Source: Blastococcus saxobsidens (GTDB taxonomy: Bacteria; Actinomycetota; Actinomycetes; Mycobacteriales; Geodermatophilaceae). Taken from it: a stretch of DNA of 64,000 nucleotides. Positions 46,095-58,370 of the stretch are shown here, in pieces. The notes beneath the pieces are model-generated. The model made no database searches. It worked only from the letters and a program-made list of their open reading frames with translations, and was not told the DNA's origin. The stretch is taken from assembly GCF_002938435.1 (NCBI RefSeq), contig NZ_POQT01000007.1, positions 62,001-126,000 of the forward strand, given 5' to 3'. Every line of letters begins with the position of its first letter. The first letter of the stretch is position 1. The position numbers and the translations under genes were made by a program.

Positions 46095-47657
46095 TTATTC
46101 CCACTCGATCGTGCCGGGCGGCTTGCTGGTCACGTCCAGCACCACCCGGTTGACCTCGACGATCTCGTTGGTGATCCGGGTCGAGATCCTCGCCAGCACG
46201 TCGTAGGGCAGCCGGGTCCAGTCAGCGGTCATCGCGTCCTCGCTGGACACCGGGCGCAGCACGATCGGGTGCCCGTAGGTGCGACCGTCGCCCTGGACGC
46301 CCACCGAACGGACGTCGGCCAACAGCACGACGGGGCACTGCCAGATCTCGCCGTCGAGCTTGGCCTGACTCAGCTCCTCGCGGGCGATCGCGTCGGCCCG
46401 GCGGAGCACGTCCAGCCGCTCGCGGGTCACCTCGCCCACGATCCGGATGCCGAGGCCCGGACCCGGGAAGGGCTGACGCTGCACGAGGCGGTCGGGCAGG
46501 CCGAGCTGCCGGCCGACCTCGCGCACCTCGTCCTTGAACAGGGTGCGCAGCGGCTCGACCAGGCTGAACGTGAGGTCGTCGGGGAGCCCGCCGACGTTGT
46601 GGTGGCTCTTGATGTTCGCCGTCCCGCTGCCGCCGCCGGACTCGACGACGTCGGGGTACAGCGTGCCCTGCACGAGGAAGTCGACTCCTCCGCCGTGCGC
46701 CTGGGCGTCGGCGACGACGTCGGTGGCCGCCTGCTCGAAGACCCGGATGAACTCCCGCCCGATGATCTTCCGCTTCTCCTCGGGGTCGCTGACCCCGGCG
46801 AGCGCGGACAGGAACTGCTCGCTGGCGTCGACGACCCGCAGGTCCGCACCGGTGGTGGCGGCGAAGTCCCGCTCGATCTGCTCGGTCTCGCCCTCGCGCA
46901 TCAGCCCGTGGTCGACGTAGACGCAGGTCAGCCTGTCCCCGATCGCGCGCTGCACCAGGGCCGCGGCCACCGCCGAGTCGACGCCGCCGGACAGCGCGCA
47001 CAGCGCCCGCCGGTCGCCGATCTGCTCGCGGATCCGCGCCACCTGCTCGTCGACGACGTTGCTCATCGTCCAGGTGGGCTGCAGCCCCGCGATGTCGAAC
47101 AGGAAGTGCTCGAGCACCGTCTGGCCGTGCGCGGTGTGCCGCACCTCGGGGTGGAACTGCACGCCGGCGAGCCTGCGGTCGACGTCCTCGAACGCCGCGA
47201 CCGGGGCCCCGGTGGAGGTGGCGGTGACGGTGAACCCGGGAGGCGCCTCGCTGACGGCGTCCCCGTGGCTCATCCAGACGTTCTGCTCCAGCGGCAGATC
47301 GCCGAACAGCCGGCCCTCGGTCGTCACGGTGAGCGGGGTGCCGCCGTACTCGCGGTCGCCGGTGCGGGCGACGGTGCCGCCGAGGGAGGCGGCCATCGCC
47401 TGGAAGCCGTAGCAGATGCCGAAGGCGGGGACGCCGGACTCGAACAGCGTCGGGTCGACCTGCGGCGCCTCGGGCGCGTAGACGCTCGACGGTCCGCCGG
47501 AGAGCACGATCGCGGCCGGCTCGCGGGCGATGATCTCCTCGGCCGGAACCTCGGAGGAGACGATCTCGGAGTAGACCCCCGCCTCCCGGATGCGCCGCGC
47601 GATGAGCTGGGCGTACTGGGCGCCGAAGTCGACGACGAGGACGGTCGGGAAATCCAC
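46095..47657 (-). CDS. guaA: GMP synthase (glutamine-hydrolysing)
   Basis: This protein of about 520 residues converts XMP to GMP using glutamine. The class I amidotransferase domain (residues 1-195) has the nucleophile in GICYGFQAM and the histidine in QFHPEV; the ATP-pyrophosphatase domain has the PP-loop [13 protein letters not shown]; the dimerisation domain ends [13 protein letters not shown]...KPPGTIEWE. Start is GTG 47657, or TTG 47663, which overlaps the guaB3 stop as TTGA. It is the last gene of guaB-guaB3-guaA. Confidence 0.97.
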   Translation of the reverse strand: MDFPTVLVVDFGAQYAQLIARRIREAGVYSEIVSSEVPAEEIIAREPAAIVLSGGPSSVYAPEAPQVDPTLFESGVPAFGICYGFQAMAASLGGTVARTGDREYGGTPLTVTTEGRLFGDLPLEQNVWMSHGDAVSEAPPGFTVTATSTGAPVAAFEDVDRRLAGVQFHPEVRHTAHGQTVLEHFLFDIAGLQPTWTMSNVVDEQVARIREQIGDRRALCALSGGVDSAVAAALVQRAIGDRLTCVYVDHGLMREGETEQIERDFAATTGADLRVVDASEQFLSALAGVSDPEEKRKIIGREFIRVFEQAATDVVADAQAHGGGVDFLVQGTLYPDVVESGGGSGTANIKSHHNVGGLPDDLTFSLVEPLRTLFKDEVREVGRQLGLPDRLVQRQPFPGPGLGIRIVGEVTRERLDVLRRADAIAREELSQAKLDGEIWQCPVVLLADVRSVGVQGDGRTYGHPIVLRPVSSEDAMTADWTRLPYDVLARISTRITNEIVEVNRVVLDVTSKPPGTIEWE

Positions 47658-47659
47658 GC

Positions 47660-48787
47660 TCAACCGCCGATCACGAGATCGACGCGCTGGAACTCCTTGA
47701 GGTCCCGGTAGCCGGTCTTCGCCATCGTGCGGGCCAGCGCACCGAAGAGGTTGGTGCGGCCGTCGGCGCTCTCCGCCGCCCCGTTCAGGACGTCGGCCAG
47801 CGAGCCCGCGGGCTCGACCGGCGCGGAGGTGGCACCGCGCGGCAGCCGCGGGTGCGCGGCCACCGAGTCCCACCACACGCCACCGGCCGGGGCCTCGGCC
47901 GCGACGCGCAGCGGCTCCCCCAGCTGGACGGCGTCGGCGCCGCAGGCCAGCGCCCGCGCGATGGCGCCGCTGGTCTCGATCCGGCCGTTGGCGATAACGT
48001 GCACGTACCGCCCGCCGGTCTCGTCCAGGTAGTCGCGGCGGGCCGCGGCGGCGTCGGCGATCGCACTGGCCAGCGGCACCCGGATGCCCATGACCGCGTC
48101 GGTCGTGGAGTACGTGTCGGCCCCGACGCCGACGATGACCCCGGCCGCGCCGGTGCGCATGAGGTGCAGCGCCGTCGTGTAGTTGGCCGCACCGCCCACG
48201 ATCACCGGGACGTCGAGGTCGGCGATGAACTCCTTGAGGTTGAGCGCACCACCCTGGGTCGTCACGTGCTCGGCCGACACGATCGTGCCCTGGATGACCA
48301 GCAGGTCCACCCCGGCCGACAGCGCCGCCGGCGCCAGCTGCTGGGTGTGCTGCGGGGAGACGCGGATCGCCGTGGTCACCCCGGCGTCGCTCATCTCCTT
48401 GATCCGCGCGGCGATGAGGTCGGGCTGCACCGGCTGGGCGTAGACCTTCTGCAGAAGTGCGACCGGAGGTGCGCCGGCCGCGGCCGCCTGGGCGATCTCG
48501 CGGTAGACGGGAGCCGGGTCGTCGTACCGCGTCCACAGACCCTCGCCGTTGAGCACGCCCAGCCCACCGGCCCTGCCGACGGCGACGGCCGTGGCCGGGC
48601 TGACGACGGCGTCGCTCGGGCTGGTGATCAGCGGGATGTCGAACCGGAAAGCGTCGATCTGCCAGGCGGTGGAGACGTCGTCGACGTCCCGGGTTCGGCG
48701 GGACGGGACGATCGACACCTCGTCCAGGTCGTAGCCGCGCCGGGCGAAGCGGTTGAGCCCGATCTCGACGGTGTCACGCACGCTCAT
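47660..48787 (-). CDS. guaB3: GuaB3-family IMP dehydrogenase-related protein
   Basis: This 375-residue TIM-barrel protein is the actinobacterial GuaB3 paralogue of IMP dehydrogenase. It lacks CBS domains. It has [13 protein letters not shown] at the N terminus, [22 protein letters not shown], and [20 protein letters not shown] around the barrel site. Where the true enzyme has the catalytic cysteine loop (GSICTT) this protein has DTYSTTD, so it probably does not dehydrogenate IMP. A GMP reductase-like role has been proposed for such proteins; I treat that as unproven. Confidence 0.94.
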   Translation of the reverse strand: MSVRDTVEIGLNRFARRGYDLDEVSIVPSRRTRDVDDVSTAWQIDAFRFDIPLITSPSDAVVSPATAVAVGRAGGLGVLNGEGLWTRYDDPAPVYREIAQAAAAGAPPVALLQKVYAQPVQPDLIAARIKEMSDAGVTTAIRVSPQHTQQLAPAALSAGVDLLVIQGTIVSAEHVTTQGGALNLKEFIADLDVPVIVGGAANYTTALHLMRTGAAGVIVGVGADTYSTTDAVMGIRVPLASAIADAAAARRDYLDETGGRYVHVIANGRIETSGAIARALACGADAVQLGEPLRVAAEAPAGGVWWDSVAAHPRLPRGATSAPVEPAGSLADVLNGAAESADGRTNLFGALARTMAKTGYRDLKEFQRVDLVIGG

Positions 48788-48789
48788 GC

Positions 48790-50382
<1,593 letters not shown>

Positions 50383-50427
50383 CTAGGCGGCAGCAGAACA
50401 GGGGCGGTGTCCCGGCTGTTCGGCGGC

Positions 50428-50433
50428 TACCGT
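50428..50433 (+). promoter_or_regulatory. -10 hexamer of the leaderless DUF5319 gene
   Basis: TACCGT lies six bases before the GTG at 50440 with no ribosome site. Confidence 0.55.
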
Positions 50434-50439
50434 GGGGGT

Positions 50440-50838
50440 GTGTCCCCGTTCGATGACGCCCTCGGGCCGGACTTCGGTTCGGCCGACAGTCCCGCTCCCC
50501 CGCCGCTCACGATGGAGGAGCGCGCCGGGGTGCTCGACGACCTCGCCGAGCTCGAGGTGTTCCGCACCCTCCTGGAGCCCACGGGCATCAAGGGCATCGT
50601 CGTGGACTGCCCCGACTGCGAGGAGGAGCACCACGTCGACTGGGCGTTGATGCAGGCGAACCTGCGCCAGCTGCTCGACGAGGGGCAGACCGGCCGGCAC
50701 GAGCCGCCGTTCGACCCGAACCCCGACGACTACGTCAGCTGGGACTACGCCAGCGGCTACGCCGACGGCATCGCCGCCCTCGCGGAGCGGGACGAGCCAA
50801 GCGGCCGGCCGACCGGCAAGCACGCCCGCGACGACTGA
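50440..50838 (+). CDS. DUF5319-like protein
   Basis: This 132-residue acidic soluble protein has a small metal-binding-like pair DCPDCEEEHHVDW in the middle and a conserved C-terminal part PPFDPNPDDYVSWDYASGYADG. Position next to guaB, divergent from it, corresponds to Rv3412 of M. tuberculosis. Function is unknown. Upstream frames that extend this gene into guaB antisense are ignored because of the leaderless start at GTG 50440. Confidence 0.85.
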   Translation: MSPFDDALGPDFGSADSPAPPPLTMEERAGVLDDLAELEVFRTLLEPTGIKGIVVDCPDCEEEHHVDWALMQANLRQLLDEGQTGRHEPPFDPNPDDYVSWDYASGYADGIAALAERDEPSGRPTGKHARDD

Positions 50839-50859
50839 GCGAGGCGCCGAAGCGCCTGG

Positions 50860-50908
50860 ATACGCATGGTGGCGGTTGTCCGGGTCGGATAACCGCCACC
50901 ATGCGTAT
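50860..50908. terminator. Perfect 18-bp inverted repeat between convergent genes
   Basis: ATACGCATGGTGGCGGTT at 50860-50877 is the exact reverse complement of 50891-50908, with a 13-base loop. It follows the DUF5319 stop and faces the convergent BldM-like gene. The remaining 130 bases of the gap show no gene. Confidence 0.8.
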
Positions 50909-51042
50909 GCCGGCGAAAGTCGCGAGCCCGGTCAGGCCGAGTGGGGCCCGGGGGGTCCCTCGCACGTCTGACGGACACGCTCAGCGCTGCAGGGGAACGG
51001 CACCTGCCCGCGGTGCGATCCGGAGGATCGCCGTGTCATACC

Positions 51043-51759
51043 TCAGGTCATGATGCCGCGGCGGAAGCCCGTCGCAACGGCCTCGGCACGATCCTTCGCG
51101 CCCAGCTTGCGGAAGAGCCGCCGGGCGTGGGTCTTGATGGTGTCCTCGGACAGGTAGAGCTCCCGGCCGATCTGGGCGTTGCTCTTGCCCTGGCTCATGC
51201 CGGTGAGCACCTGCATCTCGCGCATCGACAGGGCGACCGTCGGGGCGGCGTCGCGGACGGTCGAGCGCACCGTGGTGGGCGCGGAGCCCGCCAGCGGGGC
51301 CGCACCGCTCCACGCCGGCACCGGCTGGGGCAGCTGCTGCTGCGGGATGCGGGCACCGTCGGCACGCAGGCCGACGCGGGACAGTCCCAGGCCCATCTCG
51401 ATCGCACTGGCGTCCCAGCGGAGGTAGCCGCGGGCACCGAAGGCCACGGCGGCCCGGACGCTCTCGGCGTCGTCGGGGGCGCCGAGCACCAGCACCGGCA
51501 GACCGGGGTGGCTGCGCAGCGCCTGGGTGGCGGCCGACAGGCCGGTGTCGACGGCCCGCTGGGTGCCGACCACCAGGACGTCGGGGGTGCGGGTGGCCAG
51601 CCGGGACATCAGCGACTGACCGTCGCCCACGACCTCGACCCGGCCGACGAAGGGCAGTGCGACCAGCCGCGAGGCGACGTCGTCACGGACCCGACGTCGC
51701 TCGTCGTACACCCACACGGTCGCGCCGTGCACCGGGGCACGCATCCTGTCCTCGATCAC
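51043..51759 (-). CDS. BldM-like orphan regulator with degenerate receiver
   Basis: This 238-residue DNA-binding protein has an N-terminal receiver-like domain and a C-terminal LuxR-type helix-turn-helix (LSMREMQVLTGMSQGKSNAQIG, then EDTIKTHARRLFRKLGAKDR). The helix-turn-helix and the position between guaB and whiB match BldM of Streptomyces. The receiver lacks the phospho-acceptor aspartate: where active receivers read LxxxDxxMP, this one has LVVGTQRAV. No histidine kinase is nearby, so control is not by phosphorylation. The GTG has GAGGAG five bases upstream. A 35-residue Pro/Ser/Thr-rich linker joins the domains. Confidence 0.85.
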   Translation of the reverse strand: MIEDRMRAPVHGATVWVYDERRRVRDDVASRLVALPFVGRVEVVGDGQSLMSRLATRTPDVLVVGTQRAVDTGLSAATQALRSHPGLPVLVLGAPDDAESVRAAVAFGARGYLRWDASAIEMGLGLSRVGLRADGARIPQQQLPQPVPAWSGAAPLAGSAPTTVRSTVRDAAPTVALSMREMQVLTGMSQGKSNAQIGRELYLSEDTIKTHARRLFRKLGAKDRAEAVATGFRRGIMT

Positions 51760-52119
51760 GCCTGCTCCTCGCTTCTCCGGCCGACGGCCGGGTCCCCCGA
51801 CCGGCCGGGATGACCCCGACCGGGTGTCGCTCGGGTGGAGGACTCCCACCCGGGGAGCCCTCCACCTCGTCGCGGGTCGCGAGACGTGCCGGGTAACTCC
51901 CCCACCAGGGACGTCGGCGCGACCTGCAGCCACCTTGATCGACTCGTGGGGGGTTCGACAGACGCCCTCACTCCCGGGGGTGAGCGCCCCCGAACGGTGG
52001 CGGGGCAGCACACACGGGTGAAAGTTGCGAATCGGCCGTGTTTGACCAGGGGACGCCACGGGCACCGGCCCCTTGCAGCCGGACAGCCCTTCTCCGGCTC
52101 ATAGAGTCCTGGAGGAGAC
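51760..52119. promoter_or_regulatory. 360-bp divergent regulatory region between bldM-like gene and whiB
   Basis: No gene is seen here. It contains GGTGGAGG at 51834-51841 paired with CCTCCACC at 51859-51866, a hairpin around CTCACTCCCGGGGGTGAG near 51968, and TAGAGT close to 52103 just before the whiB ribosome site. The length is unusual for this window, where most gaps are under 200 bases, and suggests long 5' leaders or several regulator sites. Confidence 0.5.
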
Positions 52120-52419
52120 ATGGCCGACATCCGCAGACTCCCGACGCCCGTGGCGGAGGTCTGGGACTGGCAGCTCCACGGCGCCTGCCGTGGCGAGAAC
52201 ACGTCCCTCTTCTTCCACCCGGACGGCGAGCGTGGTCCGGCCCGGGCGCGGCGGCAGACCGCCGCCAAGGCCGTCTGTGCACGGTGCCCCGTGGTGGAAG
52301 CCTGCCTGAAGCACGCACTGGCCGTCCGCGAGCCCTACGGGGTCTGGGGCGGCATGAGCGAGGAGGAGCGCGCCCGGCTGATCGCCGCGGAGCCCGCCGC
52401 CGTCGCCGCCGGGGTGTAA
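52120..52419 (+). CDS. WhiB-family iron-sulfur regulator (WhiB3/WhiD-like)
   Basis: This 99-residue protein binds a redox-sensitive [4Fe-4S] cluster and partners the primary sigma factor. The four cluster cysteines are C23, C53, C56 and C62 (GACRG and CARCPVVEAC), followed by the GVWGG turn. A basic C-terminal tail for AT-hook binding is missing; it ends AAEPAAVAAGV. Position near groEL and guaB matches Rv3416 (WhiB3). GGAGGAG lies two bases before the ATG, which is closer than usual. Confidence 0.93.
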   Translation: MADIRRLPTPVAEVWDWQLHGACRGENTSLFFHPDGERGPARARRQTAAKAVCARCPVVEACLKHALAVREPYGVWGGMSEEERARLIAAEPAAVAAGV

Positions 52420-52432
52420 CGCCCCGGAACGC

Positions 52433-52473
52433 CGAGAGGGCCCGGTCCAGGATTCCTGGACCGGGCCCTCTCG
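52433..52473 (+). terminator. whiB terminator, 18-bp perfect hairpin
   Basis: The bases 52433-52450 pair exactly with 52456-52473 around a five-base loop. The stem is CGAGAGGGCCCGGTCCAG. It begins 13 bases after the whiB stop. Confidence 0.85.
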
Positions 52474-52500
52474 CGTGTGCGCCGTCGCCGTCTCGCGCGC

Positions 52501-52558
52501 CGGGGTCCTGGCTCACCGCACGGGGTCCTGGCTCACCGTCGACGGTGAGCCAGGACCC
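52501..52558. repeat. 36-bp perfect palindrome with a repeated left arm
   Basis: The bases 52523-52558 form a perfect palindrome (GGGTCCTGGCTCACCGTC and its complement). The left-arm sequence CGGGGTCCTGGCTCACCG also occurs directly upstream from 52501, a 20-bp direct repeat. The pair can switch between two alternative hairpins. It lies before the convergent groEL end and may terminate it. Confidence 0.85.
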
Positions 52559-52593
52559 TCGGGGATCAGGTCACCTGATCACCGGGGCGCGGC

Positions 52594-54333
<1,740 letters not shown>

Positions 54334-54356
54334 TCAGAGCCGGGGTAGCGGAGAGG

Positions 54357-54665
54357 TCACTTCTCCACGACGGCGAGCAGGTCGCGGGCGGAGAGCACGA
54401 GGTACTCCTCGCCGGCGTACTTGACCTCGGTGCCGCCGTACTTCGAGTAGATGACCACGTCACCGACGTTCACGTCGAGCGGAACGCGGTTGCCGTTGTC
54501 GTCGATGCGGCCGGGGCCGACGGCGACGACGGTGCCCTCCTGGGGCTTCTCCTTGGCGGTGTCCGGGATGACCAGACCGGAGGCGGTGGTGGTCTCGGCC
54601 TCGTTGGCCTGGACCACGACGCGGTCCTCCAGCGGCTTGATGCTGACCTTGGTAGCGGTCGTCAC
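54357..54665 (-). CDS. groES: Co-chaperonin GroES
   Basis: This 102-residue protein forms the heptameric lid of GroEL. It shows [18 protein letters not shown] at the start, the mobile loop [25 protein letters not shown] and the C-terminal [17 protein letters not shown]. The GTG at 54665 puts the family start in place; AAGGGGG lies about ten bases upstream. A CIRCE element lies 105 bases before it. Confidence 0.97.
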   Translation of the reverse strand: MTTATKVSIKPLEDRVVVQANEAETTTASGLVIPDTAKEKPQEGTVVAVGPGRIDDNGNRVPLDVNVGDVVIYSKYGGTEVKYAGEEYLVLSARDLLAVVEK

Positions 54666-54769
54666 GTCGGTGACGCCCCCTTCGGTGTAGGACGGCAGGG
54701 ATATCGATGCTGTGGCACGGGATCCGGGCACCCGCCGTCGCGGGGGTCGGGCGCCAGCCCGTGTCGCTT

Positions 54770-54794
54770 TGGCACTCTACCTATGAGAGTGCCA
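54770..54794. promoter_or_regulatory. CIRCE element (HrcA operator) of groESL
   Basis: TGGCACTC at 54770-54777 and GAGTGCCA at 54787-54794 form an inverted repeat with nine bases between, the established CIRCE arrangement (TTAGCACTC-N9-GAGTGCTAA, here with G/C changes in the outer bases). TAGGTAGAGT on the minus strand overlaps it as a probable -10. It lies only 23 bases before the start of the divergent methyltransferase gene, so HrcA may also affect that gene. Confidence 0.85.
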
Positions 54795-54816
54795 GCTGCT
54801 CAACCTGGTCCCCGGG

Positions 54817-56103
54817 GTGGGTGACGACCCGCCGCCCGGACCGGTGCGCGAGGCTGTGCCGGTGGACCCGGAATCCGAGCAGCAGGCCGCCGAGACGGTG
54901 CGCCAGCTGCGCGCCCTGGCGACGCCGGAGGGCGCGGTGGCGCTGGACCGGGCGCTGGCGCTGCTCGACGCGGGGACCGACCCGGTGGCGGCGCTGACCC
55001 GGCTGCGCAGCGAGGCCGGCACGGACCTGGCCGGACCGGCGTGGGGCATCGCGCGCCAGCGGCAGCGGGCGCGGGCGACGTTCGGGCCGGACGCCGAACG
55101 GATGCTGTTCACCTCCGACGCCCTGGAGCAGGCCGGACGTCCGGAGCTCGCCGCCCGGCGCGCTGCCCGGCTGCTGGCCGGCGGGGCCGACTCCGTCGCC
55201 GACCTCGGCTGCGCGGCGGGCACCGACACGATCGCGCTCGCCCGGGCCGGCGCCCGCGTGCTGGCGGTCGACGTGGACCCCGTCGCCCGCGAGCTGACGG
55301 CGACGAACGTCGAGGCCCTGGGCGTCGCGGACGACGTGTGGGTGGTCGCGGGCGACGCCGTGGAGCTCGTCGCGGCGGCCCGCGGCGGCGAGGTGGCCGG
55401 CTGCGGCGCCGCCGTGCTGGACCCCGCCCGTCGGGCCGGCGGCAAGCGGCAGCTGGACCCCGACCGCTGGTCGCCGCCGTGGTCGACCGTCGTGGAGCTG
55501 CTCGCGAAGGTGCCGACGTCGGTGGTGAAGGTGGCGCCCGGGCTGGACCACGACCGGGCGCCGGCGGGGATCGAGGCGGAGTGGGTGTCGGTCGGCGGCT
55601 TCATCGTCGAGGCGCTGCTCTGGGGCCCGGCGGTCGCGACCACCTGGCGGCGGGCGACCGTCGTCCGGGGCGGGGAGGTGCACGAGCTGACCGCCGACGC
55701 CGATCCCGGTCCGGCGACGGCCGGGCCGGTGCGGTCCTGGCTGCACGAACCCGACCCCGCGGTCATCCGCTCGGGCCTGGTCTCGCTGGCGGCCGACGAG
55801 CTCGGCGCCACCCTGGTGGACCCGACGATCGCCTACCTGAGCTCCGACGCCGCGGCGGACAGCCCGTGGGTCAGGTCCTACCGGGTCGACGAAGTCCTGC
55901 CGTTCAACCTCAAGAAGCTCAGGGCGCTGCTGCGCTCGCGCGGCATCGGCCGCGTGGTCGTCAAGAAGCGCGGTTCGGCGATCGAGCCGGAGACGCTCGC
56001 CCGCCAGCTGCGCACCGATGCCCGGGGCACCGCGACCGTCGTCGTCACCCGGGTGGCCGGCGCCCCCACCGCGCTGGTCTGCGACGTCAGCCTCCCCGGC
56101 TGA
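54817..56103 (+). CDS. THUMP-like-domain class I SAM-dependent methyltransferase
   Basis: This 428-residue protein has a helical N-terminal region, a Rossmann methyltransferase core with motif I VADLGCAAGTDTIALA and VLAVDVDP, an NPP-like LDPARRAGGK, and a C-terminal THUMP-like domain (about residues 340-428: LPFNLKKLRALLRSRGIGR). The family is widespread in actinobacteria and its RNA substrate is not settled. The start GTG 54817 is the first in the frame; one of the in-frame GTGs shortly downstream (for example 54841) is possible. It is divergent from groES. Confidence 0.85.
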   Translation: MGDDPPPGPVREAVPVDPESEQQAAETVRQLRALATPEGAVALDRALALLDAGTDPVAALTRLRSEAGTDLAGPAWGIARQRQRARATFGPDAERMLFTSDALEQAGRPELAARRAARLLAGGADSVADLGCAAGTDTIALARAGARVLAVDVDPVARELTATNVEALGVADDVWVVAGDAVELVAAARGGEVAGCGAAVLDPARRAGGKRQLDPDRWSPPWSTVVELLAKVPTSVVKVAPGLDHDRAPAGIEAEWVSVGGFIVEALLWGPAVATTWRRATVVRGGEVHELTADADPGPATAGPVRSWLHEPDPAVIRSGLVSLAADELGATLVDPTIAYLSSDAAADSPWVRSYRVDEVLPFNLKKLRALLRSRGIGRVVVKKRGSAIEPETLARQLRTDARGTATVVVTRVAGAPTALVCDVSLPG

Positions 56104-56105
56104 AT

Positions 56106-56170
56106 CGCCGAGATCGCGTGATCTCGACACATCAGAGCCGCTGGAGCGCCGAGATCGCGCGATCTCGGCG
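56106..56170. terminator. Two copies of a 24-bp palindrome between convergent genes
   Basis: CGCCGAGATCGCGCGATCTC at 56147 starts a perfect 24-bp palindrome ending at 56170. An almost identical copy with one mismatch in the core begins at 56106, 41 bases earlier. They fill the gap between the methyltransferase gene and convergent tsaD and can form either two hairpins or one large stem. Confidence 0.85.
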
Positions 56171-56177
56171 GGAGGCC

Positions 56178-57212
56178 TCAGCGGCTGACGACGTCGATCG
56201 GCAGCGAGCTGTCGGCACCCAGGTCCGGCTCCGACGGCGCGACCCCGGCCGCGACCAGCCGGGACCCAAGGGCCGCCACCATCGCGCCGTTGTCGGTGCA
56301 GAGCTTGGGGCTCGGCACCCGCAGCACGATGCCGGCCGCGGCGCACCGCTCCTCGGCCAGGGCGCGCAACCGCGAGTTGGCCGCCACTCCCCCGCCCAGC
56401 ACCAGGTGGTCGACGCCGTGGTCCCGGCAGGCGCGCACCGCCTTGGCGGTGAGCACGTCGGCGACCGCCTCCTGGAACGAGGCGGCGACGTCGGCCACCG
56501 GCACCGGCTCCCCCGCCCGCTCGCGGGCCTCGATCCAGCGGGCGACGGCGGTCTTCAGCCCGGAGAACGAGAAGTCGTAGGCGGGGTCGCGCGGCCCGGT
56601 GAGCCCGCGTGGGAAGGCGATCGCGCCCGGGTCGCCGTCGCGGGCGGCCCGGTCGATCGGCGGCCCGCCGGGGAACGGCAGCCCCAGCACGCGGGCGACC
56701 TTGTCGAAGGCCTCCCCCGCGGCGTCGTCGATGGTGCGGCCCAGCGACTGCACCTCCTGCGCGAGGTCGGGCACGAGCAGCAGGGAGCTGTGGCCGCCCG
56801 ACACGAGCATCGCGATCGACGGTTCGGCCAGCGGCCCGTGCTGCAGCTCGTCGACGGCGACGTGCGCGGCCAGGTGGTTGACCCCGTAGAGCGGCTTGTC
56901 CAGGGCCAGCGCGTAGGCCTTGGCCGCGGCCACGCCGACCAGCAGGGCGCCGGTCAGGCCCGGACCGCTCGTCACCGCCACCGCGTCGACGTCGGAGGCG
57001 CTGATGCCGGCGTCGGCCAGCGCCCGGTGCACGGTGGGCACCATCGCCTCCAGGTGCGCCCGGGAGGCGATCTCCGGGACGACCCCGCCGAAGCGCTCGT
57101 GCTCCGCCATCGAGGTGGCCAGGGCGTCGGCGAGCAGCGTGTGCCCGCGGACGATGCCCACACCGGTCTCGTCGCACGAGGTCTCGAACCCGATGACCAG
57201 CGGCTCGCTCAC
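56178..57212 (-). CDS. tsaD: tRNA t6A threonylcarbamoyltransferase
   Basis: This 344-residue ASKHA-fold enzyme transfers threonylcarbamoyl to A37 of ANN-decoding tRNAs. It shows [14 protein letters not shown] at the start, the metal-binding HLAAH near residue 110, [10 protein letters not shown] and [11 protein letters not shown]. The GTG has GGGAGAAGCC upstream. tsaB and tsaE, its complex partners, are coded just downstream on this strand. Confidence 0.97.
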   Translation of the reverse strand: MSEPLVIGFETSCDETGVGIVRGHTLLADALATSMAEHERFGGVVPEIASRAHLEAMVPTVHRALADAGISASDVDAVAVTSGPGLTGALLVGVAAAKAYALALDKPLYGVNHLAAHVAVDELQHGPLAEPSIAMLVSGGHSSLLLVPDLAQEVQSLGRTIDDAAGEAFDKVARVLGLPFPGGPPIDRAARDGDPGAIAFPRGLTGPRDPAYDFSFSGLKTAVARWIEARERAGEPVPVADVAASFQEAVADVLTAKAVRACRDHGVDHLVLGGGVAANSRLRALAEERCAAAGIVLRVPSPKLCTDNGAMVAALGSRLVAAGVAPSEPDLGADSSLPIDVVSR

Positions 57213-57279
57213 GGCTTCTCCCTGCTCCCGGTCGCTCCCACGGGGCGCTCCGCTCCTCGCTCGTTCCTCGCTGCGATGC

Positions 57280-57732
57280 TCACGCCCCTGTCCGCTCCCG
57301 TTTCATCACCACGGCGTCGGTACCGCTCGGTTGGTAGTACTTCGGGCGCCGGCCGATCTCGGCGAACCCGCGCCGCCGGTACAGCTCCTGGGCCCGCTCG
57401 TTGTCCGCCCGCACCTCGAGCAGCACCACCGGGCTGCCGCGCCGGTCTGCCTCGGCCAGCAGTGCGTCGAGCAGCAGCGCCCCCATGCCCTGCCCCTGCC
57501 GCGCGCCCGTCACGCCGATCGTGGCCACGTGCGCCTCGTCGTCGTAGGCGATCAGGCCGGCGTACCCGACGACCGCGCCGCCGTCGTCGGCCACCAGGTA
57601 GTGCCGGGTGCGGGTCTGCGCGAGCTCGTCGCGGTACATCGCCGCCGTCCAGGTGTCGGGGGCGAAGAGCTCCTCCTCCAGCAGCATGACCGCGGGGAGG
57701 TCGGCGAGCGTCATCGGCCGCAGCCGGGTCAC
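57280..57732 (-). CDS. rimI: Ribosomal-protein-alanine N-acetyltransferase
   Basis: This 150-residue GNAT protein acetylates ribosomal protein S18, and possibly other N termini. It has the acetyl-CoA loop [15 protein letters not shown], the [18 protein letters not shown] segment and an N-terminal [18 protein letters not shown]. The GTG overlaps the tsaB stop by four bases (GTGA). The tsaB-rimI-tsaD order is the conserved actinobacterial one. Confidence 0.93.
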   Translation of the reverse strand: MTRLRPMTLADLPAVMLLEEELFAPDTWTAAMYRDELAQTRTRHYLVADDGGAVVGYAGLIAYDDEAHVATIGVTGARQGQGMGALLLDALLAEADRRGSPVVLLEVRADNERAQELYRRRGFAEIGRRPKYYQPSGTDAVVMKRERTGA

Positions 57733-58364
57733 TGCGTCACGGCCTTGATCGACGTCGGCGGCACGGCGTCGGGCCGGCGCAGGTACAGCGGCACCAGCGG
57801 TCCGGCGGAGGACGGGTCGGCCAGCTGCGGGGTGGCCGCGCGGAGCAGGCCCGCGGTCGTGACGTCGGCCGGGACGACGTCGGCACCCAGCCGGGCGGCG
57901 AACGCCGGGTCGCCGGTGAACGGGCCGGGCAGCCCGAGCTCCTCCGGCCGGACCACCGCCGGGCCGTCGGTGCGCGAGCCGTCGGCGGCGTAGGCGGCCC
58001 AGTAGACCTCCTTGCGCCGGGCGTCGGTGACGACCGTGCGCGCTCCCGACCCGACCGCGTCCAGCGAGCAGACGCCGACCACGGGCAGCCCGCGGGCGTC
58101 GGCGATCGCCGCCGCGGTGACCACGCCCACCCGCAGCCCGGTGAAGGGGCCGGGACCGAGCCCGGTGACGACGGCCTCCACGTCGGCGAGCGCCACCCCC
58201 GCGTCGGCGAGCGCGCCCCGGATGGCCGGCGTCAGCAGCTCGGCGTGCTTCGTGCCGGAGGGAACCGCACGCTCGGCGAGCACCTCCGTGCCGCCGCCCG
58301 GCGTCCAGCGCGCCAGCCCGGCGACGAGCGTCGGGGTGGCGGTGTCGAGCGCGAGGACCAGCAC
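57729..58364 (-). CDS. tsaB: tRNA t6A modification protein TsaB
   Basis: This 211-residue inactive TsaD homologue is the scaffold of the threonylcarbamoyl complex. It has LVLALDTATPTLVAGLAR at the N terminus and GLGPGPFTGLRVGV in the middle. The GTG at 58364 has TAGGCT eight bases upstream, so a leaderless start for tsaB-rimI-tsaD is likely. Confidence 0.95.
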   Translation of the reverse strand: MLVLALDTATPTLVAGLARWTPGGGTEVLAERAVPSGTKHAELLTPAIRGALADAGVALADVEAVVTGLGPGPFTGLRVGVVTAAAIADARGLPVVGVCSLDAVGSGARTVVTDARRKEVYWAAYAADGSRTDGPAVVRPEELGLPGPFTGDPAFAARLGADVVPADVTTAGLLRAATPQLADPSSAGPLVPLYLRRPDAVPPTSIKAVTQ

Positions 58365-58370
58365 GACCGG

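Noticed and set aside
57213-57279. A further copy of the stop-adjacent hairpin between tsaD and rimI
   Set aside because: The CTCCGCTCCTCGCTCGTTCCTCGCTGCG tract is GC-skewed, but lacks the outer stem and the AAGGACCCC start.
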